Source: Loripinus fragilis | Taxonomy: Eukaryota > Mollusca > Bivalvia > Lucinida > Lucinidae | Assembly (NCBI GenBank): GCA_964019695.1 | Contig: OZ026518.1 | Coordinates: forward strand, 86,051,950 to 86,115,949 | Length of the DNA stretch: 64,000 bases | Direction of reading: 5' to 3' | Shown: positions 11,771-22,165 of the stretch, in pieces | Numbering within the stretch: the stretch's first letter is position 1 | How the letters are laid out: every line of letters starts with the position of its first letter | Position numbers and translations under genes: made by a program | Notes under the pieces: generated by a model | What the model was told of the DNA's origin: nothing | Database searches by the model: none | What the model saw: the letters and a program-made list of their open reading frames with translations, nothing else

Positions 11771-13050
11771 GTTTTTAACCCCCAGTACTCTCAAGTCCCA
11801 CCCCTGAGGCATGACCCAGGTAACAGAATGAAAATTCCGTTCAATATGTTTTCTATATTTTATTTGTGATTGATTGATTGATTAGATTCTTTACGTCCCA
11901 TCAATAATCTATCAGTTATCCAAGATGCTGCAGTTAGCCCTGCGCATAGATGCACTCTTTGAGTATTTTAATCAAAGCGCAAATAAACGAAGATGAATAT
12001 GTCAGTCAAAAAGCTAAATTGCGCCGCCCTAATTCACTAACTAAAACGATGGATGGCTTGTTTAAATATAAAGGAAATCGCGCCTGATTCGCACGTGCGT
12101 TGAGCTGGTGGGGCCATCTCAAAACCGTCTGTTTTGGAGCACTTGCGCAAGAGAAAAATAGCACGTCATTCGTAACCACAGCTTCTGTTCCTACAAATGA
12201 TCACGCCCAAATAAGATTTTGCAAATGCACAGTATATTCTGTGTATGCAAATAGTCGGATTTATCTATGCACAACCGCTGAATAACGGTATATTCACCGC
12301 TTGCGAATATTCTTTTGAGACAAACCCTTTCTGTCACGCCTCTACGAAATTTACCTGTCAATAAAAGACTTAGGAATTATGGCTGAATTCCGTTTACTGC
12401 AAATTCTTCATATATGTACACAAAAATCTGTCTGCGCCACGAATGCGGACCTTTTGGAGAAATTGGCGCTGATTTTTCTGTAACAATGTTCATCGCGAAC
12501 ACAGTTTGCTAAAATTGAAAATAAAAAAGTTATCGCCGAAAATCAATGTGAAAGCATAAAACATAGAGTTTAAGCTAGGATTAATGTTCTTGCTCAAGGA
12601 CACAACGCAGTGACGCCGGTGAGGCTCGAACCCGCGACCCTGCACTCTACCACTGAGCCACAGCGCTCCCGTTTATTATTTATGAGAACACACACAAGGT
12701 TTGGTCTAAAAATCTTTGAAATTGACTGTAACTGAAATTTAATGATATTTGACCTTTTGACCTCACCTCAAGGTCACAAGTTTGAACCTATTGCATTCTG
12801 TTGTGCTCCTCATCACTGTCAATTTAATATGTCACATGACCATGTTCGAAAAAATAAATTTTACCCCCTGGGCACCCGTAGCGCCCCAAATCCCTCCCTG
12901 GGTGCATGACCCAGGCGATATAATGGAATGAAAATCCCGTTTGACATGTTCTATATCGTTTATTTGTAAGAACACACAAAAAGTTTGGTAAAAAAAATCT
13001 TAAAAAATTGACTTTGTAAGCCAGCATAATGTTAGGAGACACCATAATTT
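11770..13050 (+). repeat. Two copies of a dispersed repeat hosting the split SINE
   Basis: Copy one (about 11770-11867, continuing at 12671) and copy two (about 12850-13010) share 'catgacccagg', 'aatgaaaatcccgtt' and 'ttgtaagaacacacaa'-type blocks. Copy two preserves the uninterrupted form across the point where copy one is broken by SINE-1, which confirms the insertion. The remainder (12700-12850) is AT-rich with no gene. Confidence 0.6.
11868..12670 (-). mobile_element. SINE-1 copy split by ~645 bases
   Basis: The SINE tail (11868-11925, 'gattctttacgtccca' and 'atctatcagttat') and the SINE head (12571-12670, with 'gaggctcgaacccgcg' and 'ctctaccactgagcca') are in the same orientation and together make one element, less ~40 bases of the middle. 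Host sequence on the two sides rejoins in the uninterrupted repeat near 12945-12975. The intervening 11926-12570 is higher in CpG than its surroundings and has no recognisable ends. Its 61-codon ORF at 12100 is not convincing. Confidence 0.65.
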
Positions 13051-13729
13051 ACGATGCTCAAAGGCAGGTAACTCTGAACTTGAAACAGTGACCAGGAATT
13101 AATTCAAAAACATAAGATACTACGCCAGTTCTAGTTATCTGAAGATTTAAAAAGATCAAAATAAAAATTGCAGAGGAAACCTGGTGAAAGTATAGTTTTC
13201 AGACGTTCAAGGGCAGCTAACTCCTCAGTCAGTGATGGGACCGAAATTAAAACTCATCCATACTTTTATGTATGTCATGGTAACCTACAAGGATGAAGAA
13301 AAACAAATGAAAAATGAAGGCGCTAGTGTGATCACAACATTATACAGCTATATTTTAGACGCTCAGGGCAGCTAACTCTGTAGCTGGTGGTTGGGTGTGT
13401 CCGAAAATCAAACTCATTCAAACTTTTATGGGTTTCCTTGTTACTTGCAAGAATGAGGAAGATCCATTCAAAAATGAAGGTGCTAGAGTGGTCACAACAG
13501 ATCTCCAATTGTTAGTCTATGCAGATATTTGATGATGCTCAAGGGAAGTTAACTCCAAAGTCTGAGGTTGGTTTTACTTTAAATTTAAACTCATCCAATC
13601 TTTTATGGTTGTCCTTGTGACCTACAAGAATGAAGAAGATCCAATCAAAGAAGGCACTAGAGTGGTCACAACAATGTTACATTATCCATCAATTTCAAGA
13701 TGCTCAAAGGCAGCTAACTCCTTAAAACC

Positions 13730-14118
13730 CTTATTCCGCTACGATTTAAAATTTTGGTCAAAATGACACGAATCGTAACAGAAACGGCAAGAGCGCAGTA
13801 GAAGCGCAGTCGAAGCGCCAAGGTCGTAGTAGAAGCGTATCGGAATTTCAGATTCTAAATAAAAAGGATACAAAAGCGCAACGAAAGCGTAGCTCCATCG
13901 CCAACGTCGTAGCGAGGTCGCAGCTACATCGCTATCAGCGTAGACTAAGCGTAGCCAGATCTTCATTGTCGTTGTGGAATCGTAGCAGGAGCGTAACGGA
14001 AGCGTAGTAGAAGCGTTATGGAAGCGTACTGGAAGCTTCAAGTCCCCAAATCGTGTGGCAGTCTACGCTTCCGCGGCAATTTGGAATAATTTTATAGAAA
14101 ATCCTAGATCGCCATGAG
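13730..14118. mobile_element. Insertion packed with GCGTAG-type motifs
   Basis: Ends are 'attccgctacg' and 'cgtagcggaat', so the segment has short inverted termini. Between them 'aagcgtag', 'gaagcgca', 'gagcgtaac' and similar words recur irregularly more than a dozen times. This gives a CpG-dense patch in AT-rich surroundings. A 100-codon minus-strand ORF (13739-14041) results from the repeated word and has no recognisable domain. The element interrupts the ~160-bp satellite. Confidence 0.65.
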
Positions 14119-14141
14119 CGTAGCGGAATCGCCGTCCAGTG

Positions 14142-14174
14142 GAATGGGGGGGGGGGGGGGGGGGGGGGGGGGGG
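14142..14174 (+). repeat. Poly-G run
   Basis: A run of more than 30 consecutive G residues beside the insertion at 13730-14118. Its length is probably polymorphic or a consensus artefact. Such runs can form G-quadruplexes. Confidence 0.9.
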
Positions 14175-14321
14175 TAATGGATGATGGGATCTTGCCGAAA
14201 TTCAAACTAATCCAAGTTTTTATGGTTAGAATGATGAAGATCCATCCAAAAATACAGGCACTAGAGTTGTCACAACATTTATCCCAGTATAAGTTTATGG
14301 GGATTTTTCTAGATGCTTAAG

Positions 14322-14798
14322 CAGGGTGTGTAGTCACGTGGTTTTGCTTGGATACAATGTACGGATGTTCGAATACACTGTATGGACATTCTGATCGAAT
14401 GATTTCTCATCTATACCCAGAAAGTTATACACCATTTTCCAGCCCACATTTCCCCCTATCAAACGCTACCACGATAGCATCTTTAAGCTTCTTACTTTGA
14501 GTACTAACTCTGTCACAAATGTTGTCCGTACAGCTTATTTCCAAATTCAGGCCCGATCTTCACCGCTAAAAATTTTGTGACAGAGTCTGTATTCAAAGTA
14601 AGAAGCTTTATGAGGATATCCTGGCATCGTTAGATTGGGAAAAATGGGGGCTGGAAAATAGTGTATAACTTTCTGTGTAAAGATGAAAAAACACGCAGAA
14701 ATATCTACTTACTTTTGCTTAAAACATCGGTGTGGAAAGAAGTCCGCCATTTTTCCGTACAGTGTATCCTAACAGAAACCACGTGACTACCCACCCTG
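14322..14798. mobile_element. TIR element of 477 bp with long inverted arms
   Basis: Begins CAGGGTGTGTAGTCACGTGG and ends CCACGTGACTACCCACCCTG. Inverted similarity continues through 'agaaagttatacacca', 'tttccagccc' and 'aagcttcttactttga', leaving a short centre near 14520-14560. TAAG lies outside both ends (14318-14321 and 14799-14802). CAGGG/CCCTG ends suggest hAT, but the expected 8-base duplication is not present, so the superfamily is open. Inserted in the ~160-bp satellite. Confidence 0.82.
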
Positions 14799-15095
14799 TA
14801 AGTGGAGCCAATTTATAAGTTCCTGACCAGATCCTGCCGAATTTCTAAATCATCCAAGCTTTTATGGTTGTCCTTATTACCTGAAAGAATGAAGAAGATC
14901 CAATAAAAAATGGTCACAACATTCTTCATAATTTTTATGATGCTCTACGGGAGCTAACTCCATAATAGGTGATGGGATCTTGACGAAATTCAGACTCATC
15001 CAAGCTTTTATAGTTGTTCTTCTTAGCTGCAAGATTGAAGAAGATCCATTCAAAACTGAAAGCACTAGAGTGGTCACAACATTTCTCCCATTTTA

Positions 15096-15565
15096 GGTGT
15101 TAGTACACAATTACAGTCTTCCGGTTTGGTAGCCCACGAAAATAGTACCTTTAGAAATTTAGCACTTGCCGTTTCTGGGCCTTTTATGGCGTAAATGGAT
15201 GCTTTATTCGACTTTAAATGTACATGTGATTCAACATTGGTCTATGTTTGTCAGGCTGATGCAGAAAAATGCATCTTTGTGTGGACTATTTTGTCACAGA
15301 CTCCCCGACGCACTCCCCAGGTAACGTATGACGCCGGTCGGATTTCAGCCCGGATTTTTTGACTGTTCCTCAAAGAACAGAGAATGCTGAGAAAACGAGA
15401 TTATCAAGGTATGTTGTCTTTTCACTTTTTTGATAGGTGAATGACATATCTTGCCACTCACAGGCAGAAAAAAGTCCAAGCAATGTCCTGGAAAAATTTG
15501 CAGATGCTCGAATTCTGCCTTTTTACATGGAGTTGAATGGGACCGATTAATTATGCACCGAACCC
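15096..15565. mobile_element. 470-bp insertion in the satellite
   Basis: Satellite sequence is interrupted after 'ctcccatttta' and resumes at 'tttaagtctattggg'. TTTA stands on both sides (15092-15095 and 15566-15569). Imperfect inverted ends are seen ('ggtgttagtacacaatta' against the complement of 'taattatgcaccgaaccc'). No ORF. Confidence 0.6.
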
Positions 15566-16259
15566 TTTAAGTCTATTGGGATTTTCCAGATGCTCAAGGG
15601 CAGCTAACTCCATAGCCCAAGAAGTGATCTGGCGGAAATTCAAACCTATCGGTGTCCTTGTTGCCTGCAAGAATATAGAAGATCCAATCAAAAATGAAGG
15701 CGCTAGAGTGGTCACAACTTTGTTCATTGATTTTTCAGACGCTCAATGGCAGCTAACTCCGAAGTCATTGATTGAATCTTGCCGAAATTTAAACTCAACC
15801 AAGCTTGCATGGTTGGTCTTGTTACCTGCAAGAATGAAGAAGATCCATCTAAAACTGAAGGCACTAGAGTGGTCACAACACTTCTCCCATTATAAGTCTA
15901 TGGGAAATTTTCAAGACGCTCAAGGGCAGGTAACTCATAAGTCCATGGTCAGATCCTGCCGAATCTCGAACCCATCCGAGCTTTTATGGTTGTCCTTGTT
16001 TCCTGCAAGAATAAAGGAGAACCAATCAAAAATGAAGGAGCTAGAGTGGTCACAAGATTTTCTCCATTGTAACCCCATGGGAGCTATATGTTGCCATGGA
16101 ACCAGAGTTCTGATCCGATCTAGCCCAAAACCTAATGCAGTCAATCCCCCACCCCACTGGTGCTCCAGATGAAATTTGATTATGATAGGCAAGCTGGTCT
16201 CAGAGATATTCATGTTTGAAAGTGTGGACGCACGGACGGACGGACGCCGGCTCGAGTCC

Positions 16260-16880
16260 CATACTAAAAAAGCGTAGGGGTAATTATATCTTAATAACAG
16301 ATCAAAACTTCAATAACACTGAGAGTTCGAAGTAAAAATTCTGAAAGAGAGAGTCGACTGTTAACATATCGTCTGTGTGCAAAAACGTACAGGAGTGGAA
16401 TTTCTGTTTTCTGGAAAACATGTTTAAACTAAAGCACTTCAACTCCGCACCCCGCACCCCCAATCGTTCTGCTTATAACCCTACCCTCATTCATTTCAAA
16501 TCTGATTTACCATTTTAGCTATAAGCCATTGCGTTTCCTCTCAAATGTTCATTCTTCGCTGGTGTAAGTGTATATACAATAATATGCACTTACCAACATG
16601 CTGAATAATGTAATTGATAACATATCAATGTTATCATTTTTCTACCATGAACAGTTTTAGTACAACTAGTTCGTGTGCTCCACTGTGCACTTGTTTGACT
16701 AGTTCAGAATATGGCGGTTCGAACTGTTTAATCATGCGATTCGGTTTACTATGCACATGCGTTTTTCTGATAGCTCATGCATTGAATGCATACGTTTTCG
16801 AAATACAAGAGAATATGGCCAGAAAATGTCAGTCACAGACCGAAGCCGTTTATGGCACTAAGAAGAAGGGATAAAAGAAC
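16260..16880. other. No feature supported
   Basis: Unique-looking AT-rich sequence between the ~160-bp satellite and the TGACGT-rich element. An 86-codon ORF (16614-16874) with a hydrophobic middle has no homologue I recognise and could be chance. Confidence 0.5.
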
Positions 16881-16882
16881 AT

Positions 16883-18028
16883 ATACTTAAGGAATAAAGA
16901 AACGCAACAGACAAAAATATAATTTTTGCGTGTTTGAATGACGGTTTGGTAAAATCTCTTTTGAAAATTTCTTATTGAGTATTTATAGCATGTGATGAAA
17001 TACCAAAACGTCATTTTAACGCTACATTTTACGCTACAACATGAAAACCTATGAAAACGTAAAATGTGACGTTAACGCCAGAACAAAGATCAAGAAACCC
17101 CGTCTTTTCCATGTTTGGTTATTTGGCGTCGACTTGACAATGTGCAAATTAAACAAACGTCCAATCATATTCGTAATGCAGTAAAATATTGCGTCAAAAC
17201 ACGCTACTTGAATGACAAGATACACAATGGTAGTGAAAAAACGCTAAACGTCACTTAGAGCCGTCGGGTTTGGGTCGCTGGTTTATATACGGGATAAGAT
17301 AAACCTAAAGACATCAGAACATGCTTTCTTGGGAAAAACTGACTTTTCAAATACCGTAGAAAGACGCTGGTAAGGTGTTTATATTGTCGTTAGCCAAACA
17401 GAACACGGCATAATGCAAGAGAAAACATCTGATTACATGCCGAGAGTGAACACCAAACTTGTTAACTGTAACCTAAACTTTGTTACTGTACCATTTTATC
17501 ATTAGAAAAAAAAACGTAAACATCATGGAAACCATTAAAACGTAGGATATGGAATGTTGACGTCAGAATTGAGTTTTTTTGACGTCTGAAGATCTCAAGT
17601 CATAATTCTTGAACAAAACGTCCTTGCAATGAATAATACGCAAACAGAAAAGAAAGTTTACGCGTTTCACGCAGTATTCAGAGTTGACGTTAATGACGTT
17701 AAGCCGTTTCAGAATCCCACAGAAACGTCGCCATTTGATCATTTCCTTGCTCCGCAATCTATGCCAAGACCTTTTAAAACAATAAATCGATGGTTGATTC
17801 AAACTTTGCTTTTATTGACCCTGTTTCAGCAGTTTACTACGGGGGGGGGGGGGGTCATGCTGGTTACGCACATACCAAAATGATTACGTAATCGATAATT
17901 ACGTTGCTGTAATTTAACAGTTACATACTGCTCCTATGGTTAAATATCATTTGCACTAAAAACTTGCACCATATTGTATGCTTACAATGACTCGAAGAGT
18001 TTGTTGCGTTTCTTTATTCCTTAAGTAT
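16883..18028. mobile_element. 1.15-kb TIR element rich in TGACGT motifs
   Basis: Inverted termini of about 26 bases: 'acttaaggaataaagaaacg' at the left and 'cgtttctttattccttaagt' at the right, continuing into 'caaca'/'tgttg'. TA lies at the outer edge of both ends, compatible with mariner-type insertion. The interior has seven TGACGT/ACGTCA sites and many AACG words, plus a poly-G run near 17840. Two short ORFs (79 and 84 codons) show no transposase motif. Confidence 0.75.
17008..17699. promoter_or_regulatory. Cluster of CRE-like TGACGT sites
   Basis: TGACGT or ACGTCA occurs at 17008, 17067, 17248, 17558 (full palindrome TGACGTCA), 17580, 17685 and 17694. CREB/ATF proteins are known to bind TGACGTCA and its half site. 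Activity here is inference: the sites lie in a transposon-like element with no gene visible beside it. Confidence 0.4.
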
Positions 18029-18307
18029 AATTCAACAAGCAAAAACATAACATAAAAGAACCAAATAGAGCAAGCATATGATATTTTGGAACTTATAATA
18101 TAGTGAGTATCTAGGGCAAGGATGAGCCTGTGCGTACGCACAGTCTCATCATAGCCTTCGCAGCTCACACACATTAAGATGGCAGGTTGAACAAGTAAAG
18201 GACACAAAATACTACATCACAAATCAAACACTGAAGAATGAGGGGCGTTACATAAAAAACAATAGCATCTTATCCTTAGAGTGGACCGCGTGACGGGATG
18301 GATTCTA

Positions 18308-18420
18308 TACATCCCAGCCAGAATACATTTTCGGATCGCTATCGGCCCACCAGCGAAACGCCATAGAAATGGCGTTTCGCTGGCGGGAAAATAGTGGCCC
18401 GATTTCATATGTTTACTGGC
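18308..18420. mobile_element. Hairpin element, family H, copy H3
   Basis: 'caccagcgaaacgccat' and 'atggcgtttcgctggcg' form an almost perfect hairpin. Outer ends CCCAGCCAGAATACA and 'tgtttactggct' are also partly inverted. Sits directly before the 54-bp satellite. Confidence 0.85.
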
Positions 18421-20025
18421 TCAATCTCACAGTTTTCAAAACGGTCGATTTATTATTCATTGTCACTGCAGAAAGTACCATTATCTTCTTACCAATTTCT
18501 AAATTAGCAGTCATTTTCAGCGCAGAAAATGTCATTATTTTCTTACCAATCTCTTAATATTGTCAGTGCAGAAAGTGTCGTTATTTTCTTACCAATATCT
18601 AAATAAGCAAATAATGCCAGTGCAGAAAGTGTCATTATTTTCTTACCAATATCTAAATAAGCAAATAATGTCAGTGCAGAAAGTGTCATTATTTTCTTAC
18701 CAATATCTAAATAAGCAAATAATGTCAGTGCAGAAAGTGTTATTATTTTCTCACCAATCTCAAAATAAGCAAATATTGTCAGCGCACAAAGTACCATTAT
18801 TTTCTTACCAATCTCTAAATACGCGAATATTGTCAGTGCAGAAAATGCCATTATTATCTTACCAATCACTAAATAGTGTAGAAACTGCCATTATTTTCTT
18901 ACCAATCTCTTAACATTTTCAGTTCAGAAAGTGTCATTATTTTCTTACCAATCTCTAAAAAAGCAAATATTGTCAGTGCATAAAGTGCCATTATTTTCTT
19001 ACCAATCTCTTAATAGAATTGTCATTTCAGAAAATGTCATTATTTTCTGACCGATCTGTAAATAAGCAAATGAAGTCAGTGCAGAAAGTGTTATAATTTT
19101 CTTCCCAGTCGTTTAACATTGTCAAAGCAGAAAATGCTATTTGTTTCTTACCAATCTTTTGGTATTGTCAGTGAAAAAAATGTCATTATTTTCTTACCAA
19201 ACTCTAAATAAGCAAATACTGTCAGCCAGGGTAGAAAGTATCATTGTTTTCTTACCAGTCTCTAAGTAAGCACATATTGTCAGTGCAGAAAGAATCATTA
19301 TTTTCTAAGCAATCTCTAAATAAACAATATTGTCAGGTGAGTACAGAAAGTGCCATTATTTTCTAACACTCTCTAAATAGGCAAATGTTGTCAGCGCAGA
19401 AAGTGTCATTATTTTCTTACCAATCTCTAAATAAGCAAATACTGTCAGTGCAGAAAGTGTCATTATTTTTTTTTATCAATCTCTTAATATTGTCAACGCA
19501 GAAAGTACCATTATTTTCTAAGCGATCTCTAAATAAACAATATTGTCAGGTGAGGGCAGAAAGTGCCATTATTATCTTACCAATCTCTAAATAACAAATA
19601 ATGTCAGTGCAGAAAGTACAATTATTTTCTTACCAATCTCTAAATAAGCAAATATTGCCAACGCAAAAAGTACCATTATTTTCTTACCAACCTCTAAATT
19701 AGCAAATATTGTCAGTGCAGAAAATGCCATTATTTTCTTACCAATCTACAAATAAGCAAATATTGTCAGTGCTGAACGAGCCATTATTTTCTTACCAATC
19801 TATGATTAAGCAAATATTGTCATTGCAGAAAATGCCATTATTTTCTTACCAATCTCTAAATAAGCAAATATTGACAGTGCAGAAAGTACAATTATTTTTC
19901 TTTCCAATCTCTAAATAAGCAAATATTGACAGTGTAGAAAGTACATTTATTTTTCTTCCAATCTCTAAATAAGCAAACGTTGTCAGTGCAGAAAGTGCCA
20001 TTATTTTCTTACCAATCTCTAAATA

Positions 20026-20941
20026 CGAGGGTCATCCAATAAAGAATGAGACTTTCTTCATAGTTAGAAAATCTGTGTGTGTATTTACTTAAAATTCAAC
20101 ATACTTATAGTATAACATCTTAGCAATTCAGGAATATAAACAATATGCTTGTGATTGATCAGTTGCCATAGTAACGGAATGTTTTGTGGAAGGACTTGAA
20201 GATGCATGGCCACGTTTACACTGTTTTTTGCATACCCACAGGAAATCAATGTCATTTATTTTCGCTCAAAGATAACATTCAACCTCTTGATATCATTTTT
20301 TCTACTGAACAATCTTAGTGTTACATAAAATGCAATGAAACAAGAACTTATTATGCATAACCTTTATTTTGGTTGCCTAGCAACCGATTTCCTCGATTTT
20401 TTATAAACACTCTATTTTGTGTTGCTATGGTAACTATGTTAGTGAAGGCTATCCCACCAAATGTATCGCTACATGCAGCTGATTGTAATTGAGTATAGAT
20501 GAACAGAACCCTGTTCACTAAATTGCCTTCGACTATTTGATATTAACGCTATAAGTCATGATGTCAGTGGAAAATACCAGTTTTTTCTTAAAAGCCTGAT
20601 TTTTTAAGCTTTGTTTCCATGGAAACAGCTCAAGACTCTGAAACATTACTTTCTGCTTTTGGTTATAGATATATTGAATGAGAATATATAAGTATTCATA
20701 GAAAAATAAACTATAAATTTTAACCTGTTGCCATGGTGACCACCTATACTGAGCCGGCCACGGATGTTTGCCTTGTCTTCTTATGTTGCCTAGCAACAAA
20801 AGTTGGAACTGTGTAACCCAACGGATATGTTTCATATGAATAGCCAAAAAGACATACTAGCTATGAACGAGATTTCATAAGTCTAGCATGTAAATTCACT
20901 GTACTATAGAAAAAGTCTCATTCTTTATTGGATGACCCACG
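20026..20941. mobile_element. 916-bp mariner-type element nested in the satellite, TA duplication
   Basis: Ends are CGAGGGTCATCCAATAAAGA and TCTTTATTGGATGACCCACG, inverted over about 38 bases. TA occurs on both sides (20024-20025 and 20942-20943), and the satellite rejoins perfectly when the element and one TA are removed. CGAGGGTC-type ends with a TA target are typical of mariner relatives. No transposase is visible; the 104-codon minus ORF (20533-20847) has no DDD/DDE or helix-turn-helix signature that I can see. Six X-box-like palindromes lie inside. Confidence 0.9.
20162..20797. promoter_or_regulatory. Six RFX X-box-like palindromes inside the mariner-type element
   Basis: GTTGCCATAGTAAC (20162), GGTTGCCTAGCAACC (20371), GTTGCTATGGTAAC (20421), GTTTCCATGGAAAC (20613), GTTGCCATGGTGAC (20727) and GTTGCCTAGCAAC (20785) lie within 636 bases. 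The RFX family X-box is roughly GTNRCC, 0-3 bases, RGYAAC. The first, second and sixth fit fully and the others deviate at one or two positions. Binding is inferred. They could alternatively be binding sites for the element's own transposase or chance remnants of an internal repeat. Confidence 0.55.
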
Positions 20942-21505
20942 TAAGCAAATGTTGTCAGCGCAGAAAGTGTCATTATTTTCTTGCCAATCAGTCAAAATAT
21001 AATACTGAGAGCCCACATAAAAAAATAAGAAAATAATTTATAGCCAACCCCTCTTATGTGGAGGCCCGAAGCTATGATTACTCACGCTTTTGGAATCGTC
21101 ATTTAACAATTTAAGGGATGCTATAGAGCTCGCCGTCGAGTTGATTTGCTTTTTATATACACTGTACTCTTATAATATATCCTTTATTGACTGTCGTCAT
21201 TGTAGACACTGCTTAGACGCTGCGTTGCGAGCCGTCTGATCCGGGTCTCCAATGTTTGTAAACATTCATTTTATGTCGGTTAAACTGACCTAGGTTACCG
21301 ACGTATGTTCAAAGAGCCGTTTTAACATGACTAGCTCTACGATTACGGATATTACGATCTCTGGTGTCGGAAACATGCATTAAGCACTTTTGGAATGCGT
21401 TTTCTTCTTATTTCATGGTAATTACTCAGCTCATCCTAGAAACCTAGAAAGAAATTACACTGATTAGCAAATGTCAACCAAATGAACTGAGCATACACCT
21501 TTAGT

Positions 21506-21700
21506 GAGCATATAAATGCGGGGCCATAGTAAGCATTTAAATGCGGGGCCATAGTAAGCATATAAATGCGGGGCCATAGTAAGCATATAAATGCGGGGCC
21601 ATAGTAAGCATATAAATGCGGGGCCATAGTATGATTATAAATGCGGGGCCATAGTAAGCATATAAATGCGGGGCCATAGTAAGCATATAAATGCGGTCCA
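21506..21700 (+). repeat. 25-bp tandem array, about 8 copies, joined to a hairpin element
   Basis: The unit 'gcatataaatgcggggccat' + 'agtaa' repeats at about 21507, 21532, 21557, 21582, 21607, 21632, 21657 and 21682 with few differences. The last unit runs straight into the hairpin element H4. The 'gggccat..gcatataaatgc' word resembles the outer arm of family H ('gggcc', 'catata'), so the array may have grown from the element's end. ORFs on the minus strand reflect the repeat. Confidence 0.88.
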
Positions 21701-21790
21701 TTACCGGTCCGCCAGCTACATGAAACTTGACGCCGTTCGAATGGCGTTTCGCTGGTGGGCCGATATAGTGGCCCATATACTGCTTGGTCT
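21695..21790. mobile_element. Hairpin element, family H, copy H4
   Basis: 'atggcgtttcgctggtggg' followed by 'ccgatatagtggcccatata' gives the right arm. The left arm ('ccggtccgccagctacatga', 'gacgccgttcg') is diverged. Adjacent to the 25-bp array. Confidence 0.75.
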
Positions 21791-21912
21791 ATAGCAATGC
21801 CTGAATACAGTATGTAGTTTTTTCTGAGTTTGTTGGCCTATGATATAAACTGTCTTCCTACCAGTTGTGACAAAATCGGTTTACTCTGCCAAAGAAATTG
21901 ACCAGGCCTCGA

Positions 21913-22136
21913 GGTTATAAAAAAACTTTTTTGTGCTCAACTCAGCTGAGAATGGAATTTCAACTGCTAATTAAAGCTATAACGCTGAAAATTAATGATT
22001 TTTCTTGCTGTCAAACTCTTAGTTGGTGTATTTATCCTGCTAATAAAGTTAAAATGCCAACAATTGTTGGCATTTTGACATTTATGAGCAGGATAAATTT
22101 GTGTTCAGTTGAGTTAAGCATGAAAAAAGTTTTACA
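21913..22136. repeat. Foldback with two nested palindromes
   Basis: Outer arms 'aaaacttttttgtgctcaac' (about 21920) and 'gttaagcatgaaaaaagttt' (about 22114) pair. Inner arms 'atttatcctgctaataaag' and the complement of 'acatttatgagcaggataaa' pair around the perfect centre ATGCCAACAATTGTTGGCAT. Non-coding; an 84-codon ORF across it is an artefact. Confidence 0.78.
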
Positions 22137-22165
22137 AACTTGGGGCCTATAGATATTACTTTATC

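Larger units (their letters stand above)
13050..16260 (+). repeat. Degenerate ~160-bp satellite, about a dozen units, with nested insertions
   Basis: The phrase 'gctcaagggcagctaactcc' with variants recurs at about 13053, 13201, 13358, 13533, 13698, 14937, 15589, 15739 and 15913, spaced 148-175 bases. Each unit also holds 'gaagatccatccaaaaatga', 'ctagagtggtcacaac' and 'cttttatggttgtccttgtt'-type blocks. The array ends in 'ggacggacggacgccgg' near 16230. Three insertions (13730, 14322 and 15096) and a poly-G run break it. A 211-codon ORF at 15537-16172 crosses several units and is a by-product of the repeat. Confidence 0.88.
18460..20995 (+). repeat. 54-bp tandem satellite, about 30 units, interrupted once
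   Basis: The unit contains 'aaataagcaaatattgtcag', 'tgcagaaagtgtcattattt' and 'tcttaccaatctct'. It runs from about 18460 to 20025 and resumes at 20942 for roughly one unit. Fifty-four is a multiple of three, so 18-residue repeating ORFs appear on both strands (117 codons plus, 108 codons minus). Both strands being open argues against coding. Several units lack part of the sequence or have small indels. Confidence 0.93.

Noticed and set aside
14322..14798. hAT assignment from CAGGG/CCCTG ends
   Set aside because: The expected 8-base duplication is absent; only TAAG is shared, so the superfamily is left open.
15537..16172. 211-codon plus-strand ORF
   Set aside because: It spans several ~160-bp satellite units and shows the same residues repeated with each unit, and the minus strand is partly open too.
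18543..18913. Overlapping 117- (plus) and 108-codon (minus) ORFs
   Set aside because: Both strands of the 54-bp satellite are open over the same bases, a period-of-three effect.
20533..20847. Transposase of the mariner-type element
   Set aside because: The 104-codon minus ORF lacks recognisable catalytic or DNA-binding motifs, and the element is too short for an intact mariner gene plus ends of this layout.
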